A DNA stretch of 64,000 nucleotides from Nitrosomonadaceae bacterium (GTDB taxonomy: Bacteria > Pseudomonadota > Gammaproteobacteria > Burkholderiales > Nitrosomonadaceae): contig BJGV01000001.1 of assembly GCA_014190895.1 (NCBI GenBank), positions 1 through 64,000 of the forward strand, given 5' to 3'. The stretch's first letter is position 1. Each line of letters begins with the position of its first letter. The notes below the pieces were generated by a model, which ran no database searches, was not told the DNA's origin, and saw only the letters and a program-made list of their open reading frames with translations. The position numbers were made by a program, and so were the translations under genes. This document shows positions 9,044 through 19,760 of this stretch, piece by piece.

Positions 9044-10312
9044 ATGCTGGTACCTCACCTTACTACCGCCATGAAAGGCCCAATTCTTGATCTTGAGAAA
9101 CGAGTACTGGGCGCTATGCCGATTATAGAGCATTGGTTTCGGAGTCAATGGAAAAATCATGCAGCACCATTCTACTGTTCAGTAGATTTACGAAATAGTG
9201 GTTTCAAGTTAGCACCGGTAGACACTAATTTATTTCCCGGCGGTTTTAATAACCTCAGCTCAGATTTCATACCGCTATGCGTACAAGCAATTATGGGAGC
9301 AATAGAGAGAATTTTTCCTAACGCCCACAGTATTTTGCTGATCCCAGAAAGTAATACGCGCAATGTTTTTTATCTACAGAACATATATGTTTTGCAGACT
9401 TTATTACGGCATGCGGGGATGAGTGTTCGCATTGGTAGTTTGTTACCGGAAATAACCAAGATTACTAAAATTAATCTTCCTGATGGTAATAATCTTATAT
9501 TTGAACCGCTCCAACGTAAGGGAAATCGTTTAGGTTTGGAGAATTTTGATCCACACATAGTGTTGTTGAATAATGACCTCTCGACGGGCGCCCCACTTAT
9601 TCTGCAACATTTGGAACAAATTGTTATCCCCCCCCTTAGAGCGGGGTGGTTTACGCGGCGTAAATCACAGCATTTCGCATTCTATGATAGCGTCGCGCAT
9701 GAATTCTCCGAATTAATTGACATTGACCCATGGCTCATTAATCCCTACTTTGCATTCTGTGGAGAAATTAATTTTCTTGAGAGCAAAGGGGAGGATTGTG
9801 TAGTACGGAACGTAGATAAAATTTTACATAAGATCCAAGAAAAATATGCGCAGTATGCTATCAAAGAAGATCCCTTTGTCATTATTAAGGCTGATGCGGG
9901 TACCTATGGTATGGGGATTATGAAAGTGAAAAATGGTGCTGAGATACGTGCACTTAATAGAAAGCAACGCAACAAGATGGCGGTGGTGAAAGGAGGTCAA
10001 TCAGTGACAAAAGTATTGGTGCAGGAAGGAGTTTATACATTCGAAAATCTAAATGCAGCGGTAGCAGAACCAGTCATATATATGATTGATCATTACGTGG
10101 TAGGCGGTTTTTATCGGGTTCATACCGGACGTGGTGTTGATGAAAATCTTAATGCTCCTGGCATGCATTTTGTGCCATTAGCTTTTGAGACTGCTTGCTT
10201 ATTACCAGACAATGAGGCTTATCCCGGACACATTCCAAACAGATTTTATTCTTATGGCGTTATAGCTCGGTTAGCATTATTAGCAGCAGCTTTAGAGTTG
10301 GAGCAAATATAA
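9044..10312 (+). CDS. gshA: Glutamate--cysteine ligase, Acidithiobacillus/betaproteobacterial type
   Basis: First enzyme of glutathione synthesis, joining glutamate and cysteine with ATP. At 422 residues with FYCSVDLRNSGFKLAPVDTN near 45-65, it resembles the gshA_ferroox family described from Acidithiobacillus and found in several betaproteobacteria, not the E. coli GshA fold. Its pairing with gshB immediately downstream supports the call. The start is uncertain: ATG at 9044 or ATG at 9071, neither with a clear ribosome site. A run of eight C (about 9628-9635) sits inside the coding sequence and keeps the frame. Confidence 0.85.
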   Translation: MLVPHLTTAMKGPILDLEKRVLGAMPIIEHWFRSQWKNHAAPFYCSVDLRNSGFKLAPVDTNLFPGGFNNLSSDFIPLCVQAIMGAIERIFPNAHSILLIPESNTRNVFYLQNIYVLQTLLRHAGMSVRIGSLLPEITKITKINLPDGNNLIFEPLQRKGNRLGLENFDPHIVLLNNDLSTGAPLILQHLEQIVIPPLRAGWFTRRKSQHFAFYDSVAHEFSELIDIDPWLINPYFAFCGEINFLESKGEDCVVRNVDKILHKIQEKYAQYAIKEDPFVIIKADAGTYGMGIMKVKNGAEIRALNRKQRNKMAVVKGGQSVTKVLVQEGVYTFENLNAAVAEPVIYMIDHYVVGGFYRVHTGRGVDENLNAPGMHFVPLAFETACLLPDNEAYPGHIPNRFYSYGVIARLALLAAALELEQI

Positions 10313-10391
10313 GCGCCCCTAGAGAGATTTCTATTCAAGGTACATTAGAGAACACGATTAGAGTGTGTAATTAAATTAAAGAGTCGAAGTA

Positions 10392-11351
10392 ATGAAAATT
10401 GCTTTTATTGTTGATCAATTAAATTCAATTAAAATTGACAAAGATTCTAGCTTTGCCATGATGAGCGAAGCTGTCTCTCGCGGCCATTTTTTGTTTGTAA
10501 TGCAGCAGGAAGACTTGGTATGGAAAGACGGTAAAACAATTGGTCTCGTTAGAACTCTAGAGTTAACTGGACGGACAGATAATGAACATTCTTGGTATCG
10601 AACGGGGGAACAAAAAGAAATACCATTGTACAAATTTGATGCTGTATTAATGCGCAAAGACCCACCATTTGATACGGAATATTTGTATAGTACTTATTTA
10701 TTAGAACTAGCAGAGAAACAGGGTGCCTATATTATTAATAGTCCGCAGGGGATACGCGACTACAATGAGAAGCTTGCCATAGTAAAATTTCCTAAACTCA
10801 TCCCACCTACTTTAATTACAAGACAAGAAAAATTAATTCGCGAGTTCTTATCTGAGCATTTGGATATCGTGTTAAAGCCCCTTGATGGCATGGGTGGCGC
10901 TGGGGTATTTCGCGTGCATAGCGCTGACTATAATGTCAGTGTCATTATTGAAACTCTTACGCGTCATGGTGCGCGTATGATCATGGCGCAGCGTTATATA
11001 GCTGAAATCAGTCAGGGTGACAAGCGCATCTTTTTAATAGCCGGGAAGCCGGTACCTTATGCATTAGCCCGCATCCCCAAGTTGGGTGAGTCACGTGGAA
11101 ATTTAGCGGCAGGTGGCCTTGGTGTAGCGAAATTATTGACCGATCGTGATTATGAGATTGCTAAGGCCCTAGGACCAGTATTACATGATCAAGGTTTGAT
11201 GTTGGTTGGGTTAGATGTAATTGGCGAATACTTGACTGAGATTAATATTACTAGTCCTACTTGTATGCATGAAATTAACAATCAGACTGGATTCAATGTA
11301 GCAGGAATGGTGATTGATGAGATTGAAAAGAATGAGAGGGAATTAAAGTGA
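10392..11351 (+). CDS. gshB: Glutathione synthetase
   Basis: Second step of glutathione synthesis: ligates gamma-glutamylcysteine and glycine with ATP. This 319-residue prokaryotic GshB starts MKIAFIVDQL, has the ATP-grasp elements VLKPLDGMGGAGVFR near 160-174 and IAEISQGDKRIFLI near 204-217, and ends with the ligand-binding EINITSPT near 298. It lies 80 bp after gshA on the same strand and is probably co-transcribed. Confidence 0.96.
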   Translation: MKIAFIVDQLNSIKIDKDSSFAMMSEAVSRGHFLFVMQQEDLVWKDGKTIGLVRTLELTGRTDNEHSWYRTGEQKEIPLYKFDAVLMRKDPPFDTEYLYSTYLLELAEKQGAYIINSPQGIRDYNEKLAIVKFPKLIPPTLITRQEKLIREFLSEHLDIVLKPLDGMGGAGVFRVHSADYNVSVIIETLTRHGARMIMAQRYIAEISQGDKRIFLIAGKPVPYALARIPKLGESRGNLAAGGLGVAKLLTDRDYEIAKALGPVLHDQGLMLVGLDVIGEYLTEINITSPTCMHEINNQTGFNVAGMVIDEIEKNERELK

Positions 11352-11498
11352 GAGTCAAGGGAGAATTTCATAAATTACAGTGAGTGTGACATGAAATTTA
11401 ATAATACCCAGTTACTCATCATTAATGCCTCTTTCTTATAATAATTTTTAAATGAAAGAAATCAGAATTTTAACGCGTCTAAATATAACCACAAGGAT

Positions 11499-11533
11499 GA
11501 TTCTGATGGCATTATGTGTAGCGCACCAGAATC
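11499..11533. repeat. Inverted repeat GATTCTG...CAGAATC upstream of metX
   Basis: Perfect 7-bp arms separated by 21 bp, within the 284-bp gap before metX. The loop also has short GC complementarity. No known SAM or SAH riboswitch consensus was recognised around it. It may be a weak RNA hairpin or an operator; function unknown. The rest of the gap (11352-11635) shows no gene. Confidence 0.3.
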
Positions 11534-11635
11534 GAATGTATAATTTACTTGATTATGTAATCCTTGCATGTCAGCGTAGATACTGATGTTCCCTTATGTT
11601 ATTAATTTATAGTTTTTCAGGTCTTTATTACTTTA

Positions 11636-12763
11636 ATGCAGAATCTAACTTCAGTTGGCATTGTCACCTCACAGGCTGTATGCTTCGACACCCCTTTACA
11701 TCTACAAAGCGGCGCTGTACTTGATAGCTATAGCTTAACGTATGAAACTTATGGCGAGCTTAATGCGACTAAATCTAATGCCATATTAATTTGCCATGCA
11801 CTTTCTGGAAATCATCATATAGCCGGTTATTATGCGGACAATACCCAGAATTTAGGTTGGTGGGATAACATGGTTGGTCCCGGGAAGCCTATTGATACTC
11901 GTAAGTTCTTTGTTGTAGGAGTGAATAATCTTGGCGGTTGTCATGGTTCCACGGGACCCTCTAGTATTAACCCAAGAACCGGGAAATCTTATGGTGCAAG
12001 TTTTCCGGTAGTGACGGTGGAAGATTGGGTAGAAACCCAGGTTAGATTGATCAACCATCTTGGAATAAATCAGCTTGCCGTAATAATGGGGGGCAGTCTG
12101 GGTGGGATGCAGGCATTGCAATGGACGTTGAGTTTCCCGAATAGAATCAGGCATTCAATAGTTATCGCCGCCGCTGCCAAGCTGACTGCACAAAACATAG
12201 CGTTTAATGATGTAGCACGTCAGGCCATTATTACTGATCAAGATTTTTATGGCGGAGATTATTACCTACATGATGTATTGCCGCGACGGGGTTTGCGACT
12301 TGCTCGTATGTTAGGACATATTACTTATTTATCAGGCGATTCGATGGCCAAAAAATTTGGACGAGAGTTACGTAATAAGAAATTTAATTTTGATTTTAAT
12401 GTGGAATTTGAAATTGAATCGTATTTACGCTATCAAGGAGATAAGTTTGCCGAGCAGTTTGACGCTAACACTTACCTGATAATGACCAAAGCGTTAGATT
12501 ATTTTGATCCAGCACGTAGGTATAATAATAATCTTAGTAATGCATTTCATTCCGTCAAAGCGAAATTTTTAGTATTGTCTTTTACTACAGATTGGCGTTT
12601 CCCACCAGAGCATTCGCGCTATATTATCAAAGCCCTGGTAGATAATAAACTTGATGTTAGTTACGCAGAAATTACTTCTAGTCATGGTCATGATTCTTTT
12701 TTAATGGAGGATTCTCATTATCATGAGCTGGTAAGAGCTTATGTAAACAATATTATTATTTAA
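11636..12763 (+). CDS. metX: Homoserine O-acyltransferase MetX
   Basis: Acylates homoserine in methionine synthesis. This 375-residue alpha/beta-hydrolase has its nucleophile Ser154 in GGSLGGMQ and its catalytic His in SHGHDSF near residue 352. [21 protein letters not shown] near 36-56 is the family N-terminus. Members in beta- and gammaproteobacteria are often succinyltransferases despite resembling acetyltransferases, so the acyl donor is left open. MetW follows 66 bp downstream, the usual pair. Confidence 0.94.
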   Translation: MQNLTSVGIVTSQAVCFDTPLHLQSGAVLDSYSLTYETYGELNATKSNAILICHALSGNHHIAGYYADNTQNLGWWDNMVGPGKPIDTRKFFVVGVNNLGGCHGSTGPSSINPRTGKSYGASFPVVTVEDWVETQVRLINHLGINQLAVIMGGSLGGMQALQWTLSFPNRIRHSIVIAAAAKLTAQNIAFNDVARQAIITDQDFYGGDYYLHDVLPRRGLRLARMLGHITYLSGDSMAKKFGRELRNKKFNFDFNVEFEIESYLRYQGDKFAEQFDANTYLIMTKALDYFDPARRYNNNLSNAFHSVKAKFLVLSFTTDWRFPPEHSRYIIKALVDNKLDVSYAEITSSHGHDSFLMEDSHYHELVRAYVNNIII

Positions 12764-12829
12764 GACAGAGGGCGATCGTTAGTTTCTCGGTAGTGTTACC
12801 GTATTAACAAATTATAGAGTGTTGATAGA

Positions 12830-13438
12830 ATGACTTATATCCCACATACTGACTTTAGAACAGATTTTTATGCTATTGCCCACTGGATTAGATCGGGTGC
12901 AAGAGTGCTTGATCTTGGTTGCGGCGAGGGTTTGCTGCTAAGTTACCTGAGCGAGACGCGGAATATTGTTGGTTATGGTGTGGATATCGATGATGCTAAT
13001 ATTTTGGCATGTTTGAACAATAAAATTAACGTAATTCAAGGAGATTTAGAGTTCGGATTGTCTATCTTTGAATCAAAATCTTTTGATTATGTTATTTTAT
13101 CGCAGACGTTACAGGCTATGAGAAATACCAATGGCATTATCAAGGAAATGATGCGGGTAGGAAAAGAAGGAATTATAACGTTTCCTAATTTTGGTCATTG
13201 GCAGAATCGTCTGCAGATAGCATGTGGCCGTATGCCAGTTTCAAAAACACTTCCTTATCAGTGGTTTGATACCCCTAATGTTCATTTGTGTACGCTTGTT
13301 GATTTTGAAAATTTTTGTGGTCAGCATAATGTGCGCATTCTAGAACGCAGAATAATGAATAGAGATCATCAAATTATTTTTGCACCCAATCTATTTGGAG
13401 CATTAGCTTTCTATCGTCTTGAACAGCAAGAGGGATGA
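12830..13438 (+). CDS. metW: Methionine biosynthesis protein MetW
   Basis: A 202-residue class I SAM-binding methyltransferase-fold protein with motif I VLDLGCGEG at residues 26-34. MetW is almost always next to metX, as here, and is thought to support homoserine acylation; its own catalytic reaction is not firmly known. The gene ends 9 bp before the convergent ampG, leaving no room for a normal terminator between them. Confidence 0.94.
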   Translation: MTYIPHTDFRTDFYAIAHWIRSGARVLDLGCGEGLLLSYLSETRNIVGYGVDIDDANILACLNNKINVIQGDLEFGLSIFESKSFDYVILSQTLQAMRNTNGIIKEMMRVGKEGIITFPNFGHWQNRLQIACGRMPVSKTLPYQWFDTPNVHLCTLVDFENFCGQHNVRILERRIMNRDHQIIFAPNLFGALAFYRLEQQEG

Positions 13439-13447
13439 TTTGTAGAA

Positions 13448-14839
13448 CTATTTCTGACTTGTTGTTAAATCTTTGGTTTCAAATTTGGCTTGTCCAGCCA
13501 GCCATATCAATATTAATACGGGTAAACCAAGTAAGGTGGTGCAAGTAAAGAAGCTAGCATAACCGTAAGCATCGACAAAATCACCACTAAATCCGGCAAT
13601 GAATTTGGGAAGCAGTAACATCATCGAACTGAATAAAGCATACTGTGTGGCAGAGTAAGCTGAGTTAGTTAAACCAGAAAGATAGGCGATAAAAGCAGAG
13701 GAGGCAATACCGGCCGATAAATTATCCGAGGAAATGGTAAATATCAGCCCTGCAATATCATGCCCGCGTCCCGCTAACCAGATAAATAGCAAGTTAGTTC
13801 CTGCTGATAGCACCGCTCCCAAGAATAGTGTGCGCATAATGCCAATTTTTGCTGTAAGTACCCCACCTATAGTTGCACCTAGAATAGTCATTATGACCCC
13901 ATAAAATTTAGATACAGCTGCTATTTCTTCTTTGGTATAAGCCATATCTACATAAAATGAATTGCTCATCACCCCCATCACTATATCTGAAATTCGGTAA
14001 GTGGCAATAAGTGCAAGAATTAACAATGCACGCTGTCCATGACGCACAATAAAATCTCGGAATGGTGCCACCATTGCCCCATATAGCCAAGCCAATATTT
14101 GCGTAAGTTGCACATTCAGACCCCAGTGTGCAATAGCTTTTCTGGCATGATCTTCGTTTTCAGAGACAAGATAACTAATAGGCACTTCTGGTTCACGGAT
14201 GATGAGCGTGGTGATGATACCTACTGCCATGCAGGCAGCCATTGCCAGATAAGCGGAGCGCCAGGGTGCATAGTTGTAAACAGCTTCTGATGAATCCATA
14301 GCCGCAGCTATCCATAGTACCCCAGCAGAAGCTAGAATCATTGCTAGACGATAACCGGCCTGATAAGTGGCTGCCATGGCTCCTTGTAATTTTGGTGCAA
14401 CAGCTTCAATTCGATAAGCGTCTAGCGCAATATCTTGGGTAGCAGAGGCGAAGGCAACAGCTAAGGAAAAAAATACAATACTTGTTAGATTTTCAGCAGG
14501 GTCAGTGCTGGCCATCCCAATCAATGAGATCGAGATAATTATTTGTGATAACAATAACCATGCACGCCGTCGCCCAAGTAAGCTAGTTAATATAGGTAGT
14601 GACAAACGATCCACCAGTGGTGACCATACCCATTTAAAACCATAAGCTAGTCCAACCCAACTTAGATGACCGATAGTAGAGCGGTCTATTCCTGCTTCTC
14701 GTAACCAGAATGAGAGGGTGCCTAATATTAATAGCAACGGTAGTCCAGCAGAGAAACCTAGCGACAACATACCTAAGACCCGTGGATGGGTATAAATGCG
14801 GAAAGCCTGCAGCCAACTAGATGACGTAATGGGGGTCAT
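13448..14839 (-). CDS. ampG: AmpG-like MFS muropeptide permease
   Basis: A 463-residue integral membrane protein with about 12-14 hydrophobic segments and the typical AmpG opening: RVLGMLSLGFSAGLPL, then WVGLAYGFKWVWSPLVDR near 61-78. Family members import anhydro-muropeptides for cell-wall recycling and can influence beta-lactamase induction. The start ATG overlaps the end of xth by 4 bp (shared ATGA), so the two are translationally linked. Substrate is inferred from the family only. Confidence 0.88.
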   Translation of the reverse strand: MTPITSSSWLQAFRIYTHPRVLGMLSLGFSAGLPLLLILGTLSFWLREAGIDRSTIGHLSWVGLAYGFKWVWSPLVDRLSLPILTSLLGRRRAWLLLSQIIISISLIGMASTDPAENLTSIVFFSLAVAFASATQDIALDAYRIEAVAPKLQGAMAATYQAGYRLAMILASAGVLWIAAAMDSSEAVYNYAPWRSAYLAMAACMAVGIITTLIIREPEVPISYLVSENEDHARKAIAHWGLNVQLTQILAWLYGAMVAPFRDFIVRHGQRALLILALIATYRISDIVMGVMSNSFYVDMAYTKEEIAAVSKFYGVIMTILGATIGGVLTAKIGIMRTLFLGAVLSAGTNLLFIWLAGRGHDIAGLIFTISSDNLSAGIASSAFIAYLSGLTNSAYSATQYALFSSMMLLLPKFIAGFSGDFVDAYGYASFFTCTTLLGLPVLILIWLAGQAKFETKDLTTSQK

Positions 14840-15609
14840 AAGTTGTAGTTGTAATCTATTATGAGTGGTGAGTGATCAGAGAAGCGCTCTGCTTTGTAAA
14901 TGAAGACATTTTTGGCTTTATGAGCAATTCCGGGCGTGGCTACCTGATAGTCAATACGCCATCCTACGTTATTAGCCCAGGATCTTCCGCGATTTGACCA
15001 CCATGTATATTGATCTTGTTCTTGATTTATATGTCGGAATACGTCAACTAATTTGAGTTCGTCAAAGATTCTGGTGAGCCACGCACGTTCTCTCGGCAAG
15101 AAGCCAGAATTTTTTTGATTAGGGCGCCAATTTCTCAGATCAATTTCTTTATGAGCGATATTTAAGTCGCCGCATAAAATAATTTCTCTGTCACTATCCA
15201 CAAGTCTTTTTAGTATAGGAAAAAATTGGTCTAAGAAAAAATCTTTTACGGTTTGTCGATGTTGGCCACTGGAACCGGAGGGAAAATAAACTGAAATTAT
15301 ACTAAGATGACCAAAATCAACTTGTAAGTAACGACCTTCTGCATCAATCTCAACTATATCCATACCTTCAATAACTTTGTCAGGGTTTTTACGGCAATAT
15401 ATACCAACACCGCTATAACCTTTCTTTTCGGCACAATGAAAATACCCGCAATAGTCATTAGGCGAGAGCATGTCAGCAGTAAGATCGGTAGTTTGTGCTT
15501 TTAGTTCCTGCACACAAAAAATGTCCGCCTCTTGCTTTGCAAACCAATGTAAAAAACCCTTGTTTGTCGCAGAACGCACGCCATTCAAATTAAGCGTTAT
15601 AATTCGCAT
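14836..15609 (-). CDS. xth: Exodeoxyribonuclease III
   Basis: AP endonuclease and 3'-5' exonuclease of base-excision repair. At 257 residues it starts MRIITLNLNGVRSA, has the metal-binding Glu in FCVQELKAQ near 32-40, LCGDLNIAHKEIDL near 165-178, and the C-terminal catalytic SDHSPLIIDY. It overlaps the start of ampG by 4 bp and is divergent from pyrE with only 27 bp between the starts, so the two promoters must overlap or lie inside coding sequence. Confidence 0.95.
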   Translation of the reverse strand: MRIITLNLNGVRSATNKGFLHWFAKQEADIFCVQELKAQTTDLTADMLSPNDYCGYFHCAEKKGYSGVGIYCRKNPDKVIEGMDIVEIDAEGRYLQVDFGHLSIISVYFPSGSSGQHRQTVKDFFLDQFFPILKRLVDSDREIILCGDLNIAHKEIDLRNWRPNQKNSGFLPRERAWLTRIFDELKLVDVFRHINQEQDQYTWWSNRGRSWANNVGWRIDYQVATPGIAHKAKNVFIYKAERFSDHSPLIIDYNYNL

Positions 15610-15636
15610 CTCTATTCTTCTAATTCTTTATGAGCT

Positions 15637-16284
15637 ATGAGCGCATCTGATTTTCGGCAAGAGTTTATCGAGTTTGCTGTGAATCGTAACGTGCTGTGTT
15701 TTGGTGAGTTTAAAACTAAAGCAGGACGGATGTCCCCATATTTTTTCAATGCCGGTCTATTTAATGACGGTAATTCTCTATACAAGATCGGTCAATTCTA
15801 CGCGAAAGCTATTCTTGCTGCCGAGCTTCCTTTTGATATGTTGTTTGGGCCAGCCTATAAGGGAATCCCGTTAGTTAGCGCCACTACTATTGCTTTGTCA
15901 GAGAGTGGAAATAATTACTCTTTTTGTTTTAATCGGAAAGAAATAAAAGACCATGGTGAAGGTGGTAGTGTAGTTGGTTCATCACTTGTTGGAAAGGTTT
16001 TGATTGTAGATGATGTTATCTCTGCTGGTGTTTCTGTGCATGAGTCTTTCAGTTTTATTCAGGCATCTGGTGCGATACCTTGTGGGGTTATTATTGCCCT
16101 TGATCGAATGGAAAGAGGACGCGGGTCGCTCTCAGCAGCACAAGAAGTTCGACAGATATATGGAATTCCAGTCATTAGTATTGTCAATCTAGATAATATA
16201 GTGAGTTATCTGCAAGGCAGAAGTGACATGGCTCTTAATTTGAGCGCGGTAGAAAAGTATCGAGAGCAATATGGCGTCACTTGA
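15637..16284 (+). CDS. pyrE: Orotate phosphoribosyltransferase
   Basis: Converts orotate and PRPP to OMP in pyrimidine synthesis. At 215 residues it starts MSASDFRQEFIEFAV, with LKFGEF-type LCFGEFKTKAGRMSPYFFNAG near 20-40 and the PRPP loop VLIVDDVISAG near 122-132. Its pairing with xth on the opposite strand is common in betaproteobacteria. It ends 23 bp before the convergent GNAT gene. Confidence 0.96.
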   Translation: MSASDFRQEFIEFAVNRNVLCFGEFKTKAGRMSPYFFNAGLFNDGNSLYKIGQFYAKAILAAELPFDMLFGPAYKGIPLVSATTIALSESGNNYSFCFNRKEIKDHGEGGSVVGSSLVGKVLIVDDVISAGVSVHESFSFIQASGAIPCGVIIALDRMERGRGSLSAAQEVRQIYGIPVISIVNLDNIVSYLQGRSDMALNLSAVEKYREQYGVT

Positions 16285-16307
16285 TTAAATGAGCCAAATG
16301 TCATTTT

Positions 16308-16718
16308 TTATAATTGCAAGGTCATTTTGATATGGAGAATATTCGCATCTATGAATTCTTTTCCGACTATCTGAAAACCGAACCCGATGTAAAATCCAAC
16401 AGCATGACTCTGTGCGTGAATAATCACTTTCCGCATCTGTTGTTTCTTTGCTTCTATTAGAAGTCGTTGCAGCAATGACTTGCCCACACCCATTCTTCGC
16501 CATTCTTTAAGTACTGCCATGCGTCCAATATAGCCATCTTGTAACAATCTTGCTGTGCCTATTGGACGCTTTGCAAGATCTGTGGCAAGTACATGTAGAC
16601 AATTTACGTCAGATGTATCCCATTCTAACGCAACTGGAACATGCTGCTCATGGATGAATACTGTCTTACGAATGCCGCACAAAGCTAAGCGATCGGTCTC
16701 CCAATTTGCAATTCGAAT
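16308..16718 (-). CDS. GNAT-family N-acetyltransferase, start codon uncertain
   Basis: Gcn5-type acetyltransferase with the acetyl-CoA loop EWRRMGVGKSLLQRL and the strand IGTARLLQDGYIGRMAV before it. Family relatives have about 10-15 more N-terminal residues than the TTG at 16682 would give. Those residues (IRIANWETDRLAL) are present in frame upstream, but the frame then reaches TAA with no ATG, GTG or TTG. Only ATT codons at 16718 or 16712 could start the complete domain. Either an unusual AUU start is used, the protein begins at TTG 16682 with its first strand cut, or the start is lost. The acceptor is unknown. It is convergent with pyrE. Confidence 0.7.
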   Translation of the reverse strand: MRIANWETDRLALCGIRKTVFIHEQHVPVALEWDTSDVNCLHVLATDLAKRPIGTARLLQDGYIGRMAVLKEWRRMGVGKSLLQRLLIEAKKQQMRKVIIHAQSHAVGFYIGFGFQIVGKEFIDANILHIKMTLQL

Positions 16719-16801
16719 AGTATAAGAATTTTTAGGGATTTAGCCGCCGTTTGTTACGGTACTGATTGTATAAGAAGACAGGGTAATTAAAAGACTCTAA
16801 A

Positions 16802-18136
<1,335 letters not shown>

Positions 18137-18198
18137 TTACTGTAAGAAATAGTGTCTTATAAGCGTTATTTAAGTGTCAGCGCTATAAGAAGTCAAAA

Positions 18199-19368
18199 TT
18201 AGATGTCTATAACTTCCCAAATCTTGTTTTTTAATACTAATTTTCTGTTGCAACCAAGTGTATTTTTTTTGTTTTGATATTTTGATAATTCCACAACTAC
18301 TATCTCACCTTCGGTACGCAAGTGTTCAATTTTCTTATTAAGGTTTTTATTGTTTCGATTATATGGTGCTAAGATTGCTTTTGGACGGGAATCAAGTTTT
18401 ATTAATCTTGATAATTCACGTAAATCCATGCTAAAACCAGTAGCCGGTCTAGCTCTCCCAAATGCCTTACCAATCTCATCATAACGTCCACCCAACGCAA
18501 CCGCATTAGGAGAATTATTGGTGTATGCCGCGAACACTATTCCAGTATGATAATGATAGCCACGAAGATCAGCCAGATCAAAATTCAGAGCCCGTACTGA
18601 CGATTCTAATTCCGTTGCTACTGTTCCGAGCTCATCCAATGCCATTCTAATTTCAGGGTAATCGGGCAATAGTTTACGTGCTTGTATCAATATTCGCCTG
18701 TCACCGTATAGCTCTGGTAGCAACATAAATGCTTGCTGCGACACCTTGCCCATATATTTTTTTGCTCCAACACAAAGCTCTTTTAATGTGGAAGTATCTT
18801 TGGCTTGCAGTGCGCCGAATAATTCTGTCTCAAGTTCGACAGGAATTTTTTCTCCATTTATTAGTCCACGAAATACAGCCACGTGACCGAGATCGAGATA
18901 AATTTCATTTATCCCAGAGATTATAAGGCATTGCAGCATAAGTTTTTGAATTTCTAGATCGCTCTCCAGTCCGGCGTGACCATAGAGTTCCGCGCCAATT
19001 TGAAGTAACTCTCGAGTACGATTTAGTCCTGACGGCGTGGTGTGAAGTACGCTACCTACGTAACACAGACGTGTTACTCCTGCATGATTTAATAAATGTG
19101 CATCGATACGTGCAATTTGAGATGTTATGTCAGCACGTAACCCCATCATCTTACCACTCAATTGATCTATCACCTTGAACATACGTAAATTCATATTGCT
19201 ATCGTTGCTTGGAATCAACGACTCTACAAATTCAAGCATGGGCGGCATTACCAACTGATAACCACATACCAACAATCGATCTAAAATACGTCGCCGAATT
19301 ACTTCGATAGCTAGTGCCTCTGCAGGCAGAATATCCTCAATATACTCCGGAAGAATCCAATTACGCAT
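18199..19368 (-). CDS. hisZ: ATP phosphoribosyltransferase regulatory subunit HisZ
   Basis: A HisRS-like protein without tRNA charging activity that activates the short form of HisG, the first enzyme of histidine synthesis. The ATG at 19368 gives 389 residues starting MRNWILPEYIEDILP, which matches the family; an upstream TTG at 19386 is less likely. Class II motifs ALGGRYDEIGKAFGRARPATGFS near 306-328 and LRADITSQIARID near 92-104 are visible. HisG is not in the window. The presence of HisZ predicts a short-form HisG elsewhere. Confidence 0.93.
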   Translation of the reverse strand: MRNWILPEYIEDILPAEALAIEVIRRRILDRLLVCGYQLVMPPMLEFVESLIPSNDSNMNLRMFKVIDQLSGKMMGLRADITSQIARIDAHLLNHAGVTRLCYVGSVLHTTPSGLNRTRELLQIGAELYGHAGLESDLEIQKLMLQCLIISGINEIYLDLGHVAVFRGLINGEKIPVELETELFGALQAKDTSTLKELCVGAKKYMGKVSQQAFMLLPELYGDRRILIQARKLLPDYPEIRMALDELGTVATELESSVRALNFDLADLRGYHYHTGIVFAAYTNNSPNAVALGGRYDEIGKAFGRARPATGFSMDLRELSRLIKLDSRPKAILAPYNRNNKNLNKKIEHLRTEGEIVVVELSKYQNKKNTLGCNRKLVLKNKIWEVIDI

Positions 19369-19411
19369 GATTTTATTTGGATACAATTGAGTGAAAGTGG
19401 AAATCGTAAAT

Positions 19412-19597
19412 CTATCTAGAGAAATAAAGCAGCAAAATTCCAGCCAGCATAGAGGTCAGGCCAATGAATCGTATTTGTCCGTCACCAACTTCAGTTAACT
19501 TTCTGAAAATTTCGCGCCAAATACTGGGCAATAAGAAAGGCAACATACCTTCCATTACCAGCATTAGCGAAAATGCAATTAGTAATGTGTCTAACAT
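19412..19597 (-). CDS. DUF2065 small inner-membrane protein (YjeT-like)
   Basis: 61 residues with two hydrophobic segments (about 4-24 and 43-60) and the family-like IWREIFRKL between them. GGAG lies about 9 nt before the ATG. Its place between hflC and hisZ-purA is conserved in many proteobacteria. Function is unknown; the neighbourhood hints at a link with the HflKC membrane complex, but this is only association. Confidence 0.88.
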   Translation of the reverse strand: MLDTLLIAFSLMLVMEGMLPFLLPSIWREIFRKLTEVGDGQIRFIGLTSMLAGILLLYFSR

Positions 19598-19760
19598 ATC
19601 ACAGTAACTCCAGTAAGACGCCTGAATGAATTAGGGTTTTACACAAATGTTTGTCGCCGATCAGAATTACTATAATTTATGTGTTGTATGTAGAAAATCT
19701 TGATGCACCAAGATTACAAAGATCAATTCACAAGTTTGAATTTATAAAATTTTCTGGTGT

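Noticed and set aside
11352-11635. Possible SAM or SAH riboswitch before metX
   Set aside because: Only one 7-bp hairpin is visible and none of the known conserved core sequences could be placed.
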